Source: Branchiostoma floridae (taxonomy: Eukaryota; Chordata; Leptocardii; Amphioxiformes; Branchiostomatidae). From it: 64,000 bases of DNA. The notes below the pieces were generated by a model that was given only the letters and a program-made list of their open reading frames with translations, was not told the origin of the DNA and searched no databases. The stretch is from contig NC_049981.1 of NCBI RefSeq assembly GCF_000003815.2, positions 23,542,273-23,606,272 of the forward strand. Direction: 5' to 3'. Positions 12,698-25,100 of the stretch are shown piece by piece; position 1 is the first letter of the stretch, and every line of letters begins with the position of its first letter. Position numbers and translations under genes: made by a program.

Positions 12698-13960
12698 TGG
12701 ACTTTCTATGGTTGTTCTTCACATCAGGCCATTTCCAAACGTACTTCACAAAACATTGCTGAGTTAAGTCTACAAATGCCGTATGGAGGGATGGTATTTT
12801 GTCAGTTCGTTAACTGACCTCCAAAAACTTGTGCCTCTGGGTGTTTTACTGTGAATCCTTAAAGGTGTTTGCTTTTGTATATTCCAGGGTAGACTCCAGG
12901 GTGGACTGTATCTCTATGACTGATGAAAATGATGATGATCCCTTTATAATTACAGTGATGTTAATGACAATATGTATAAGGATATGCGTGCATGTGGGTT
13001 AGTTGAAGCTGGTGTCAGAGTCAGAGACAGGAGGAAGAAGGCACAAGAGACTGAGGGAAAAAGACAAAGGGAAAGTTAGCATTAATTTCTGTGGTATGAA
13101 AAGTAACACAAAGAAGTGAATATCGATGTGGGTTTGATTTTTAAACTGTGTAAAAAAGGTGAACAACAGAAGGTTGTGAAGGAGTTTAAGAGAAGGTTGA
13201 AAGATTTAAAAGGGTCTGGATGAGGTTTGTTGCAGATGAATGTGAGAGAGGAAGAGTAATCTATCATTCAATAATGAATGACGCATAGTTGGAAGGATTT
13301 TTGTTGGTCCAAATAAGATGCTTGCATTGCAAGTGAAAAAATGAGAAGAACAGCACTTTGACAAGATAACATGAACTAAGGGTAACACACTTGTTCCTAT
13401 AATGGTGAAAATTGTCATCACTAAAGAAGGGAAACTGTTCTATTTTCTCAATCATGTTGAGGTGTATTCAGACTTGTCAAGTTTATTGCATGATGTGAAG
13501 TTTCATTTAAGTCTGTACATAGCAAGGTCTTACAGCTTGTGTGAAAATAGATTTTTTAATGTTATGAATAGAATCATGTCTGACTCTAAGCTTTTTTTAC
13601 ATGCGGATCTACCTTATTCCTTATCTAAAGAAGCCACAGAGGTGACTTCTATGCAAAAAGTACTGTTTAAACTGCTGCATTACAAAAGATGTAAATGATA
13701 ATTTTTCCTTTCAATGTCAGATGGCAGAGAAATTCTGGCACTATACATATTTATAAAGACAGGAATACAGCACCATTTTATAATTACTAGCCAAGGTAAA
13801 TAGAATACATCATAGTGAAGGACCATCAAAAGGTTACAGCTATGATATTGTTCCATTACCAGCTTATTGCAACATTATGTCCAAGCTATCATGACTTTTG
13901 ATTGTATGTCTTTGTAAATATCTTGTGGCATATTTCAATAAATATGTCAGTTTGTACCAC
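12698..13960 (+). other. probable ACSL 3' UTR
   Basis: After the TAG stop the sequence is non-coding and A/T-rich. The best polyadenylation signal is AATAAA at 13937-13942, with a GT-rich stretch just after it. The 3' end is inferred, not demonstrated. Confidence 0.5.
13937..13942 (+). promoter_or_regulatory. candidate polyadenylation signal AATAAA
   Basis: A canonical hexamer lies 1.24 kb downstream of the ACSL stop codon and before the convergent C2orf68 homologue. Confidence 0.5.
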
Positions 13961-14559
13961 TAAGACTGTACAGCATTGAATGTGTTCATGTATGCATAGG
14001 ACAGTCACAAGTAGCAACAAACTACATGTGTCCTTTCAATAATGCAACTCTCTTGCAGTGCTACAAAAAAGCAGTTTACATGTTACTGTATCATAACTCC
14101 TGAATTTACAAACTTTTCAGAGAGCACAATTCTGCAGGAATGTTTAACTTAGTGCCCAAAAACTTGAAAACTTTAATAACACAGGAAACATCAGATATTT
14201 GTGAAAAAAAGTATTTTGGCACACTTGTGGAAATGGAATACGTGCAAGCAGCGTCCGGAATAGATCCATAGAAAAGAACTGTGCTTTCCCTGATTTAAGG
14301 TAATTTCCTACCCAAGATAATGGCACAGCTATAACCACATACATGTATTTGGCATGCTTGACACAGATGTTTGGTGCAACCCTTAGACAGGTGAGGGTTA
14401 AATTTGGAGGAAAGATCTACAAATGCCACCACTGACATTCATGTGAGCATCCTTATCAGGATTTAAAGATGCAGCCATGCCGTAACTCAGGTACATATAC
14501 AGATATTTTGCTGACATATTCCGTGTCCTGATGTCCCAAGCACACATATTTTAATGGCC

Positions 14560-14990
14560 TAACGGCCCATGATCACACAGTTTGCTGGTTCAATGTCCGA
14601 TCTCTGCACATTTTGGTGACCAGGTGTCCAATCCACACATTTTTGTGACCAGATGGCTCATACTGTATGTATACAAATTTTGGTAACCCACGGTCACATT
14701 TTGGTGGCCCATATATATAGGCACACATTTTGCCGACCCAATGGTGTTCCAAGGATATGGCCGATGTATACACATTTTGGCGGGTAATGGCCTATGTCAC
14801 ATTGTGCACACATTTTGGTGACCCAATGGCCCATATGTACCCACATTTTGCCAACCCAATGGCTCACGTGCACACATTTTGATGACCCAAAGGCCCGTGT
14901 GCACACATTTCAGTGACAGACCCACTTCCCTGTGTGGCCCAATGGCCCATGTGTACAAAGTTTGGTGGCCTAATGGCCCTTCTGCATTCC
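14560..14990. repeat. degenerate minisatellite
   Basis: About ten loose copies of a unit built from CACACATTTTGGTGACCCAATGG follow each other with spacing of roughly 25-45 bases. Copies differ by substitutions and indels. The array lies between the two convergent genes. Confidence 0.75.
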
Positions 14991-15065
14991 TCTCACAGTA
15001 TCTCAGTGGCCAACATACAGGTTATGGCATGAACAAACTGCCATCAGAATATATCTGCTCATATG

Positions 15066-18000
15066 TTATTTCTTATCTGCCAGCAGATGCTTGGATTTCT
15101 TTATCTCATCTACTAAATGAATATAGAGGGCATCTTTCAATTCATTTGATAGTCCCAACTGTGTTCCAAACCTTTCTGCTACTAATCTGGGGTCATCCTC
15201 CTGAAAAATCAAAAAGAGAAAACTTATAAGTACTTTACTTATTATTAGTAATCATTTTCTCGAAGACAATCATTCTTGTAAATGTGTGCAAGTCCTTGTA
15301 ATTTTGTAGAGGTTATTCAACTGTGATTTCATTATCAACAATCTTGGGTTAAACCAGGACTGTTTCCGGCTTAAGTTTTTTTCTCCACCCCACTCATTGT
15401 TAATTTTCAACATCTGAAGATGACAAAAATACCTTTTCATCACATTCATGTTGTGAAGTTCAGACCAATGGGATTCATTTTTTCTGTCCCAATTTAACAC
15501 AAATTTCTGGAGACAGCTCAGGGGTTAACTGATATTCCTTGTACAATTACAGCAATCTTATTTGCATGTTTTACCAAATAGACAAAAAAGACACCCATAC
15601 AATCTTGTTATTAACAACAGTCATGCAAATGAGTGTACATAGTATTACCTCATAGATAATGATGTCTGTTACATCTCCATTCTTAGCTTCATACTCCAAC
15701 CGGAACAGTGCTTTCCTCCTGGGTAAGTCATCTGATGTGCTGGTTTTCTGCGAGTCTGTGTGGGAGAGATGTTGAGTGCATTTGTATCTTTTGTTTTAGA
15801 TTTACACGAATTGTACATTTGTATACTCATATACTAGTAAATGGTTTGTGAATGATAGCTACATTGTGGGGAAAAGCAGTCTTCTAATTGACAAATCAAC
15901 TGACTTAGTGACTAGGAATAAAGAAAAGGAGGAAACAGTTGTCTTTTCATTTGAAAGCAATATCAAAATTTAAAGGTTTTACAATTTCCATGTAGGTTAC
16001 ATTGAAAAACTTGGTTCTTCTCTTAAAATGTGTCCCCCTACATCTTTGAATCGAATACATCCACAAAAATACAACAAGTCTTAATGAATTAAGTGTGTAA
16101 GTTAGTATATTTTCACACTGAAGACAATTGTAATATGCGAGCAAGTACAGGGTTAGACAAGTTTTCAAAAATTCACTTGTCCTATCGGGCAAGTACATTA
16201 AAAATTTACTTGCCCGAACCAAATTTTCACTTGCCCGAAATTTAAATTACATTTTTCTATGTGTTTTCACTTTCATAAATTTTCACTTTTGTTAAGAGAC
16301 CACGTCTAGTGAAATAATAGACGTTAAACGAGGACAGCAACAACAACAAAATCAATGTCTCTACTGGCTTAAAAATGACATGGTCAATATAGGCAGGCAT
16401 TCAGCCCCATGTGCTGTCACACTCAGTGGTAATTTGAACGGGTCACATCTGGAAATTCTTACTTGCCCGTCGGGCAAGTGGGGAAGCACTTCTGCTTGCC
16501 CGAACAGCACTTTTACTTTTCCGGGACAATCGGGCTAATGGACTTGTTTATCCCTGAAGTATTCTGGTGTAGTCCTGTATACCGGAAGTAAACGTTGGAG
16601 TTGTGCTGGATAGGAACTAGGGTAGGGTTTGTGGGCAAATCTGGATTGGAAGAAAAGTAAAGACAAAACTTCTACCATCACATCTGTTTCTGTAAATAAA
16701 AACAGCTTCTTTAGACTATGTTTTCAGGCCCTAACCTGTGTGGGTGTCCCGTTTGGCTCGTGGCCTGTACACCATCTGGTCAGGCTTCTTGGGACGCACT
16801 GAGGCCTGGGTATGACGAGGCTTCCTCTGACCCTGCTTGGCCTTCTGCTCTTTGTCATAGTTATCCCTTGAAATGAATGGAGGAAAGTGACCGAAAAATT
16901 AATATCTTCATAACAAAGAGAGTACACCTTAAGCTCACAACAAAAGTTTCACAACAAAATCCTAAGGAAATACAGAAAAGTGATTGATACTTTTCAGTAC
17001 TTTTCCACTTTTTTTTAAGATAACTCATCTGCTAGCTACATCCTTGGAAAAAATTTTGCATTTCCCATAAGGGTCCTGAAAATATTAGGTTTTGTTTTCT
17101 GCCCAAATGAAAGTGATTCAACAAATTTATTTTTAAAAGTGAAATGCATGCAGCAGGGCATGCGCTGGTATTTTCGACAGTTACTAAGTGCATTGTGATT
17201 ATACAGAAATAAATTTTACAAGGAAAACAAATATTCTTTCATCAGCTGTTCACAGTTTGGACGTTATCAACACTACCTGCGCGTAAGATGCATCTAATAA
17301 TTTATAAGTCGTTAACGTTATACGTATAGCTCTGTTTTGAAATTCATCACAGTGATAGTGAAGTCTGGTAATAAATCGGAAATGTCATTTCCATTGCCAG
17401 CTGTCAACCCAAAATAGGCTAGGGTTGGCATGTTTTTGGCGCAAGGCTACGAAAGTCACGGGTTCCTCACTGGGCGTCCAGTGACGAACGTATATTCAAA
17501 ATGGCGTCATCTTTTTTATTTATTTATTTCATCTTGAAACAGATGGGTAGCCCCTACAACAGTGCATAGTTGATTTCCAAGGGGGCCCATCAAACATACA
17601 TGTAAAATAATAAATACAGGACAAAAAACGTGGTTACAATCAGTCAAACTTTGAACATCCAGGGACAACATACAGTACAGAAAACATAAAACCGGTGCGT
17701 CAAAACATAAACAGTGTCCATACTCATGTCGAAAACGTTCCAAGGTCAAAATCAATATGTCAAGAGATGGAGTGGAGGTCAGAGGTCAAATCATATATCA
17801 AATCATGTGTAAATCGAAAATTAATGAAACTGAAATTTACAAAGTATGGATAGTAAATCATATGTAAAGATTGAACAAACAAAAATTAAAACAGTAAGGC
17901 ACATCAGAGACAAAGGTGCTTTTCCATACTAAGTTCCAATATTACTTGAGGTCAGATATACATGTGTTCTTCAGAGCTGTTTTAAAGCCTTTTAGTGTTG

Positions 18001-19611
18001 TGATGTTTCTTATGTTATCTGCTAGTTTGTTGTACTGGCTAGTGCCAGTGTATGCAAATGTTTTTTGTCCACATGTGGTGGTGTAGCTTGGTGGGTGTAG
18101 TTTACTGGTCTGCCTAGTGTTGTAAGTATGGATACGAGAGTTGTGCTGAAATGTGGCGGATAGGTATGTTGGTGCCAAGCCTGTCAGACATTTGAAAACC
18201 ATAATGCACGTGTGCTCAAATCTCCTATCAGCCAGGTATTTCCAGTTGAGAGTTTGGTGGAGGTTCACAATGCTGATGTCCCGTTGCCTACGTTGTAGCA
18301 CCACCCTTGCCGCTCTGTTTTGTAGTATTTGTAGTTGCCGTTGTTTGGTGGCCCCACAGGTTCCCCAGACAGTGTCACAATAGTCGAAAATAGGCAATAT
18401 CATGGTCTTGTACAACATGTCAGCAATACTGAAAGTCAGGCAGTGTCTGAGGCGTCTAAGTAGTCCAATCCTCTGTGACACCTTACTACAAACTTTGTCT
18501 ATATGTTCATTAAAGGACAGGTGGGAGTCAAGGTACATACCAAGATATTTGAACGTATGAACTCTTTCTATGATTTCTTGGTCAATTTCGACTGTCAAGG
18601 ACTGTGCTTGCTTTAACCTGTTAGCATCACTGGATGCCCAGTGACGAAGAAAGTTTGTCACTGGTTTACCAGTGATGAATTGCTTTGTTCCAGTGATGAA
18701 GCTCTCTCGGCACTGGAATTCCAGTGATGAACCTTGACTCATCACTCGGTTTCCAGTGATGAACTCCGCTCGTCACTCGGGGCCCAGTGATGAACTCCGC
18801 TCGTCACTTGGGGCCCAGTGATGAACGTCATTCGTCACTGGGAACCGAGTGCGGAACCACCGAGGTCACCGGTTCCTCACTGGGTTTTCCAGTGATGGGT
18901 GACTCTTCGGCACTGGACACCGAGTGATGAAATTATCTCGGCACTGGGCTTCCAGTGACCACGTTCTATTAGCACTAGAACGTTCCAAGGCTGAGTTCGA
19001 TATGCAACAAAAACACCCTATTCACATGTCGCCATAGCCGTGTTTAACTGTTAGATTTGGTCCGGGAGTGTGAGGACTTGCAGAGGCAACGTTAGTACAA
19101 CTTTAAGTGCTAACTTTCAAATCCCCTCAACTGAAACGATGATTTCTTTTCCTTCAGTAAACTGAATATTTGTCGTCACTGGTTTACCAGCTGAAGTTTC
19201 CTCATCACTGGAAAACTAGTGACGATAAATATACCCCACTGGTAAGCCAGTGACGACGCGACTTCATCACTGGATACCGAGTGATGAGAAATTTACCCGT
19301 GACTTCGGTAGTTTTGCGTTTTTGGCTAAGGTCGATAGAGAAACTAGAAACACGACATTTGTTTCGTATTATTTAAGTAAAGGCGCCAGTTCTAAAACTA
19401 TCGATCATACTTTATATGCCCCCCTCCCCACATATACATTTAAATTACGCGATACACGAATAGCACGCTTCGCTCAGTCTACAAACCTAGGATACTTCGT
19501 AACTTACCTAGATTTCTGGTTCCGCCGTATGTGGTGCACGAACCCGTGAGACATGTCCAGTTTGGCGGTTTTTTCTCCGGACGAGTCGCAAGAACTTCCA
19601 CCTGACGCCAT
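15066..19611 (-). CDS. C2orf68: homologue of human C2orf68 (UPF0561 family), four exons
   Basis: Exons in transcription order are 19611-19508, 16866-16736, 15755-15649 and 15200-15066; phases agree and give about 158 residues (human about 166). Recognised family landmarks are MSHGFVHHIRRNQ near residue 20, RDNYDK, RPKKPDQMVYRPR, LFRLEYEAKNGDVTDIIIYE and EDDPRLVAERFG. The human protein has MNHGFVHHIRRNQIARDDYDK, RPRKPDLQVYLPR and FCLEYEADSGEVTSVIVYQ at corresponding places. Its function is unknown; no membrane segment or signal peptide is visible, and the middle is basic. Intron 1 (2.6 kb) holds a LINE and palindromic repeats. The gene is convergent with the ACSL gene and head to head with the metalloprotease gene. 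Confidence 0.92.
16148..16556. mobile_element. short DNA transposon with CAGGG ends
   Basis: Ends CAGGGTTAGACAAGTTT and, on the other strand, CAGGGATAAACAAGTCC form imperfect inverted repeats. AAGTA is present at both flanks (16143-16147 and 16557-16561). Inside are several copies of ACTTGCCCGAA and CGGGCAAGT as subterminal repeats. No transposase is present. It sits in intron 2 of the C2orf68 homologue. Confidence 0.65.
17510..18625 (-). mobile_element. 5'-truncated LINE, 3' end of reverse transcriptase ORF
   Basis: On the minus strand 18745-17942 is open for 267 codons. The part from about 18620 reads as the C-terminal end of a non-LTR retrotransposon polymerase (FKYLGMYLDSHLSFNEHIDK, RIGLLRRLRHCL, ILPIFDYCDTVWG). 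The catalytic FADD core is missing, so the copy is dead by truncation. An (ATAAA)-like tail at about 17530-17510 marks its 3' end. The first 40 codons of the frame lie in the flanking palindromic repeat, not in the LINE. CR1/Jockey-like clades fit best, but the exact clade cannot be told by eye. Confidence 0.85.
18626..18990. repeat. cluster of short palindromes with CACTGG/CCAGTG cores
   Basis: At least eight units have the form CACTGG (or CACTCGG) - a few bases - CCAGTGATGAA, separated by about 15 bases such as CTCCGCTCGT. Further units lie at about 17465-17480 and 19175-19290, so the LINE at 17510-18625 appears to have been inserted into the array. The units are variable in their central bases, unlike a simple satellite. 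Confidence 0.7.
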
Positions 19612-22166
19612 GTTGACGTGACCTCTGACACAGTATTCGACCTGACATTCAAGCAGATGTTGGGACGGAATCTGGAATATCAGAACGTTTTCTGACCCGT
19701 GCCTCAGTAGGTGATGGCTGGAATATTCCTACTTTTGCATAACGTTTTACCCTAAGGTTCATATGCACTGTTCCTATGTGTATATTACGAAAACTCGATA
19801 TAACCGTTAGATGCCTTGCTTGACCTTTTAAAACCTGATTACTCAAATAATGATCACACAGACAATACTTAGCACCACCAAATGTCGATCTAACGCAAGG
19901 TTACCGGTTACGTGCATCACTTTTGTGCCTTCGGGTGCAGCCTTCGATGTGAATTGTAAAAAAATAGAAATTATCCTCAGCAGGAAAGAATTTACGATTA
20001 ACGTTAATGTTATATCATATATTTGTGTTATCGTTAAGTCCAGCAAGGCATTGGACTAAATGTCAGCCTGAACAGTCCGACAACAATTTTCATTGACGCG
20101 TCACGTTGAAATCGCAAACCAAAGATTACGACTCCCGTTCACACCTTGTATATTATGGATACGGTAGGCACTCTTTTGATGTTGTTAGTAGTTTCTTGTC
20201 CTTGTGTTGATTCCGTCTGTCATACCAAAGAGGTCACACATTTACTTGACAAACTATCACAAAAGGGCTGTCTGCCAAACAGAACCTTGCACATGTATGA
20301 TAGAAATAATAGGACAGTACGACTCAGTGGCTCATCAATATATCTGCATATCAATAGAATAATGCCGACTGATTAGCGAAAGTAAGACATAGCGGCATGC
20401 TAAAGTCTAGGATTCAGTGTATGGAGGAAGCATGTGGTAACACTTGAATACACTGCGATATCCACTCAGAGCCCGCGTCTCGAAGCCTGGTCTGTCGAAC
20501 CCGTGACTGTGAGTATAGTATATTTTAGTAAAGTACAACGGAATGTCCGATTCTATGTAACCTTGTCACAACGGCTTATGTTGTATTAGGGATTCTTCGG
20601 TGCACTGTTTTTTTCTTGTTGTTTACCAGATTGTTGCAAAGTTGCGCTTCAATAAGATTAATGTGTTTTGCCGGGAGCAGAATCTGGTCGAATCATTTTT
20701 ACCGTACAAGGGTTAGCGGTTATAGTTATATATCGTTTTTATTAGGAAATGGATTGTATCCAAATTGTCATATGTATTTTCTTAGAATGACAGTGCAGTT
20801 ATCCGTGATGTCTAACGTACTCTGTACAAACTGCTTACCCTTGCAATGCAATGAGATTGTGTTTGGCGTGACTCCAGACCGGACCCATGAGTCGCTGTTA
20901 GTTTCCGTTAGATTTAGCGCTTGTCAACTGTAGAATCTTACTGTCAGCAGAACCTTGGCTAACGGAGTGGGTTTTCTTCTGGCAAACAACAGTCTCGACT
21001 TCTAGCTTGCCGCAGTTGTGACGTGGTCCCTTGCCACAAGGTAAGCCATTTCTCTTAAGTTGTGCTGTTTCAGACATCTTTATGAACTATATATTGTCGA
21101 TAGCATATCCATAGAAGGTATAAAGAATACAATCATTGATACGGTGAGGTATGTTACTGTAACAGGAATTCTTGTGTTGAAAAATTCTCTTATTATTTGC
21201 CTTCTAAGTGGCCAAGAAGGTTGAATAAATGACTAAAAACACAGGGTATGGTATACCGAATGATAGATTCTTGATGTTTTCACGTTGAAATTTTCTGCTT
21301 TGACTTTGCGACTGACATCGTCATTCTGGGATATAAGTGCCGTATATCTATTTACGGTATATATTTGTTCATTTTGCGGCATCTTTGTGCGATTTACAGT
21401 ATATAGTCGAAAACTTTCTTGGAAACTGCCAAAATTGATGCGCAGGTGGATGTCATCCATCTAATCAAATCAGCATGGCTTAAGCTAAGGTCTAAAACAG
21501 TATGAAACACATCGGGAAAGTGCCTGTACCTCACGATGTTTATCAAAACCCTAGTCTGCCAAGGGTTGTTCACAGTGGGCTGAAAGACTGTTCACCTATT
21601 GCACGAACGAATAACATGTCAAAGCGACAAAACACAGCTGTTCAGGAAAAGATAACACCGAAAAACTGTTAAGTCCTAGTCAAACATCGTGCGTGTCTGG
21701 CTTTAGTCAGGTCGATGACAGGTCAGGGTGATGTCATTTGGCCAATGATCTGTTGAAGTGTTTAAATGCAAGTGTTAAATCAGTGGGCTGTTTAGTAAAA
21801 TGAGATTGGCATCAGGCGGGGAAGAAGATAAAAGTTGCTTTTGAATTTGTTTCTTTTTCAATTACTGGCATACACAGTGGTTTCATGGCTGGGATTGGTG
21901 AAAACTAAACATTTGTAGTGTTTCTCAAATAGCGTCTTTTCGCATCGCACAATAGTTATAGTGATAGCATAGCTCCAGATGTTTTATCTATCAAATTGTT
22001 TACTTGTAACACTACTTAGAATAGTATCTAATATTTCTTATTTCGTGTAATACTATCAAATAACTACATTTAGCCCACGGGGGCAAGAACATGCAAATAA
22101 AGATCACTATTAACAGAAAAATATCATAGCCTTTTTAATTTCATTTTGTTTGCTGGTTTTAGCGCC
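19612..22166. other. intergenic region between divergent genes
   Basis: This 2.5 kb separates the divergent C2orf68 homologue and metalloprotease gene, so it should contain both promoters. I see no conserved exon, only one short reading frame with a hydrophobic start (listed separately). Confidence 0.5.
20155..20376 (+). CDS. possible small secreted protein or unlinked first exon (weak)
   Basis: A 73-codon frame begins MDTVGTLLMLLVVSCPCVDS, which resembles a signal peptide, and continues with four cysteines in all and N-glycosylation sequons (NRT, NRT). I recognise no family. There is no supporting splice or poly(A) context, so it may be chance. Confidence 0.2.
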   Translation: MDTVGTLLMLLVVSCPCVDSVCHTKEVTHLLDKLSQKGCLPNRTLHMYDRNNRTVRLSGSSIYLHINRIMPTD

Positions 22167-25100
22167 ATGGCGAAACTGTGGCTCAACGTTCTTCTGATTG
22201 CGTCACTTTTCTCCACGCTTCATGCAAAAAAACTAAAGGTAAGATTCGTTTGATTACCAGATGGCCATATTAATTTCAGTCTATACTACGAAGTACGATA
22301 TAAACGACAACAAAGCCAGTGCGATATCGACGGAAAATTTAGAAAGTTGTCATTCTGTTATGGACTTTTGTTTTCGTGGTGTGGTGTTTGCATGTTTGTT
22401 TACCATAGACAGTAATTTAGTAAACCGAAAGAACGTAACTCGTTAAGAAAAGATAGATAATTTTGTTTACCCGAACACCTTTCTCAATGGACATCAATGG
22501 AACCGTTTATGGGGATTCGAACTCAGAACCTTTAAGTTCTAAGCCAACAACACTAACCACAAGATCCATTTTATGCAGGAATTGATCAGCAGAATGCCCG
22601 ATGATGTTTACGACGAAGCTGCAGAAAAGACAGCAGAGGTACACGAATTCAAAACAACATAGCAGCTTTTTCCCAACAGAACATAGTACAGAAATCAAGC
22701 TATATCTATACATTTCCTAACAAATATTAAGCCTAACCATTCATCAGTATGCATGGCTCATACTGTTATTTTTGACGAGTGGACGTACCTTGATATATAG
22801 CAATTCACAAATATAGACGATGGGTGACTGAGATATGAGATCATTATCATCTCGATGCGTGATCGTTTTACATATCTAGAAAAGTAATACAACAATTCAT
22901 CATTAACGTCTACCATGTACTGAGATATCTCAAAGTTGCTGTCCGCATTTTGCAGGCGCAGGAACTGACGGAGCAACGTCGAGACATTCCTTTTTGGAAC
23001 GACTCCCGCCTCTGCAACTTCCACGAATGCTTCAAGAACTTAAAGGTGATTTTCAAGGGATCTATCTTAGCTCAAGCTTACGTATTATTTTAACTTGGTC
23101 GCTTTGATTTATTGATTTCATTTGTAATTTGTGTCTAATTATTTATGATTTCATTGATTTGTTTGAGTGTACGTCTATGTCTCAATGTTACATTGCTATG
23201 GCCCATTGGTACCGCTTACCGGTCCCTTGACCGGGGTGGTCGTGGGGGTGCTTTGCTGCTGAGCACACTGCCTCCCTCCATCTCTCCCTGTCGTGAGCCA
23301 GTGCCTGGGTGCTGGCAAGGGGCAGGCCAGCCCATTGGTGGCAGAGCAAATCAAGATCATCATCATCACTTACGTGACATTTTTTGGTTTCATCGGCATG
23401 TTTTATCTACTATCACACATATGATCTGTCCACACAGACGTGGCCGAAAGTCCCCTACTACCTGCTGAAGGACGGTAATTTCGTCGTTGACTGGCCCACA
23501 CGTTATGTCAGAATGCTCTTCATCTACAACAAGAATGCGGTAAGACACAACGCTATGTGAACTAACTGGCGCTGAAATATCCAAACCTTACCCCCAAATA
23601 CCGTGATTTTAGAATTTCTGTTGGGATGAAACATGTTTATAGTTTTTAAACTTTGATACAACAGAAAGGAAAAAAAACAACTAACCAAACCCTGACCGTA
23701 TCTACCCGCCTTTGATCAGGATTTGACCCACTTTCTTTCATCCACTGATCATTGGGATGAGTGACGTCAGGAATGGGTCAAAGGTGCGCAGAAATCGTAA
23801 CCTACTATGATAGTTATTAACCGATCTTTCTCATTTTTTGATACCTCACAGTTTGACAAAGTGTTCCAGAGGGACCGAGTGGCAGTTGAGAACCACGCGA
23901 TGGAAGCAGTTGCAATTCTTGATAAGGTGGAGATGTAAATTTTATTTATCTATATTTCTTTTGGCATAGCGCAAACAAGTTAAATTTACGTCGTACATTT
24001 CATGTTCGTGGCAAAGTTTGTAATGATAACAATATCACAGATGTTGTTCTTTATTTACATACCAACATGAACATTCACTTGTGTGAGTTGTAAAAAATAA
24101 TCAAAATAGCAAAAATCTGAGACCCTATCTTACGGATATACATACTAATTTCATGAGATTTCGTTTGTGATGGAAAGTTTGTTTTCTTTTAACTGTTTAC
24201 AGGCCTACAAAACAATCAACTTTCGTGTGCTCCTGAGTGGGGTTGAGATTCTGGAGGAATATTGGCCAGGGGAAGGGGAGAACCCTCATTACTCTGACTA
24301 TCTGAAGCCAAAGGTCAGGGAGTATATCTGGAACGATCTGCGACCAGTCCATAAATTTGATACAGCAACATTCATTACGTAAGTGACACTAAATGCCACA
24401 GAGCATTCGCGCTTATAAGCCAATAAGCTACTTTACATTCCCAAGTGTGCAGGGTAAAGTACTATAAGGCCCCTGGCCATTTTTCTTTAAGGATCCCGAC
24501 CATTCTATGTTCATGCCAAGGGCTTTACATTTTGACTTTGCATTACACACGCATGTACACTTGGAACTGTGAACTGGCTTATCAATCTGGGCATATCACT
24601 TTATTGACTTGGATACAATGGCGATGATCAAATTATTTGGGTACAGATCCTGTTGGCTGAATTGAACTACTTCAAGAAAGAAAATAGAAATGAGGTAATG
24701 ATGGCAAAGATACGAGGGAACGGATTGCTTTAGAGTAAGCAAATGGTAGACAGAAAGTACACTAAATTGGTTGATTTATGAAACCAGATAAAACCCTAAG
24801 AAATTTAAATAATCTGTATCATAACAATTGGATTGTTTCAGTGGTCCGCCCTATTTTCACGGAACCGGCGCCACTGGTGCGGGAATGGGAGACCTTTGTC
24901 AGATGGAGAGCGCTGACAATTTCCCCTTTATAATCAGCGGGGTGAGCGTCATTGCTTTATTAGGCTTACAAATAAATATAGCGTACAAATAAATTTGCGT
25001 TAGAAAAGGATAGAAGGAAATAAGATTTTAACATCATTTATATATAATTGGAACTGACGACGTCATTTTCTGTTAACTTTATTACATCGTCTTTTGTTAG

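Noticed and set aside
17942-18745. 267-codon minus-strand reading frame as a host gene
   Set aside because: It reads as the end of a LINE polymerase fused by chance to palindromic repeat sequence; no core reverse-transcriptase motif is present.
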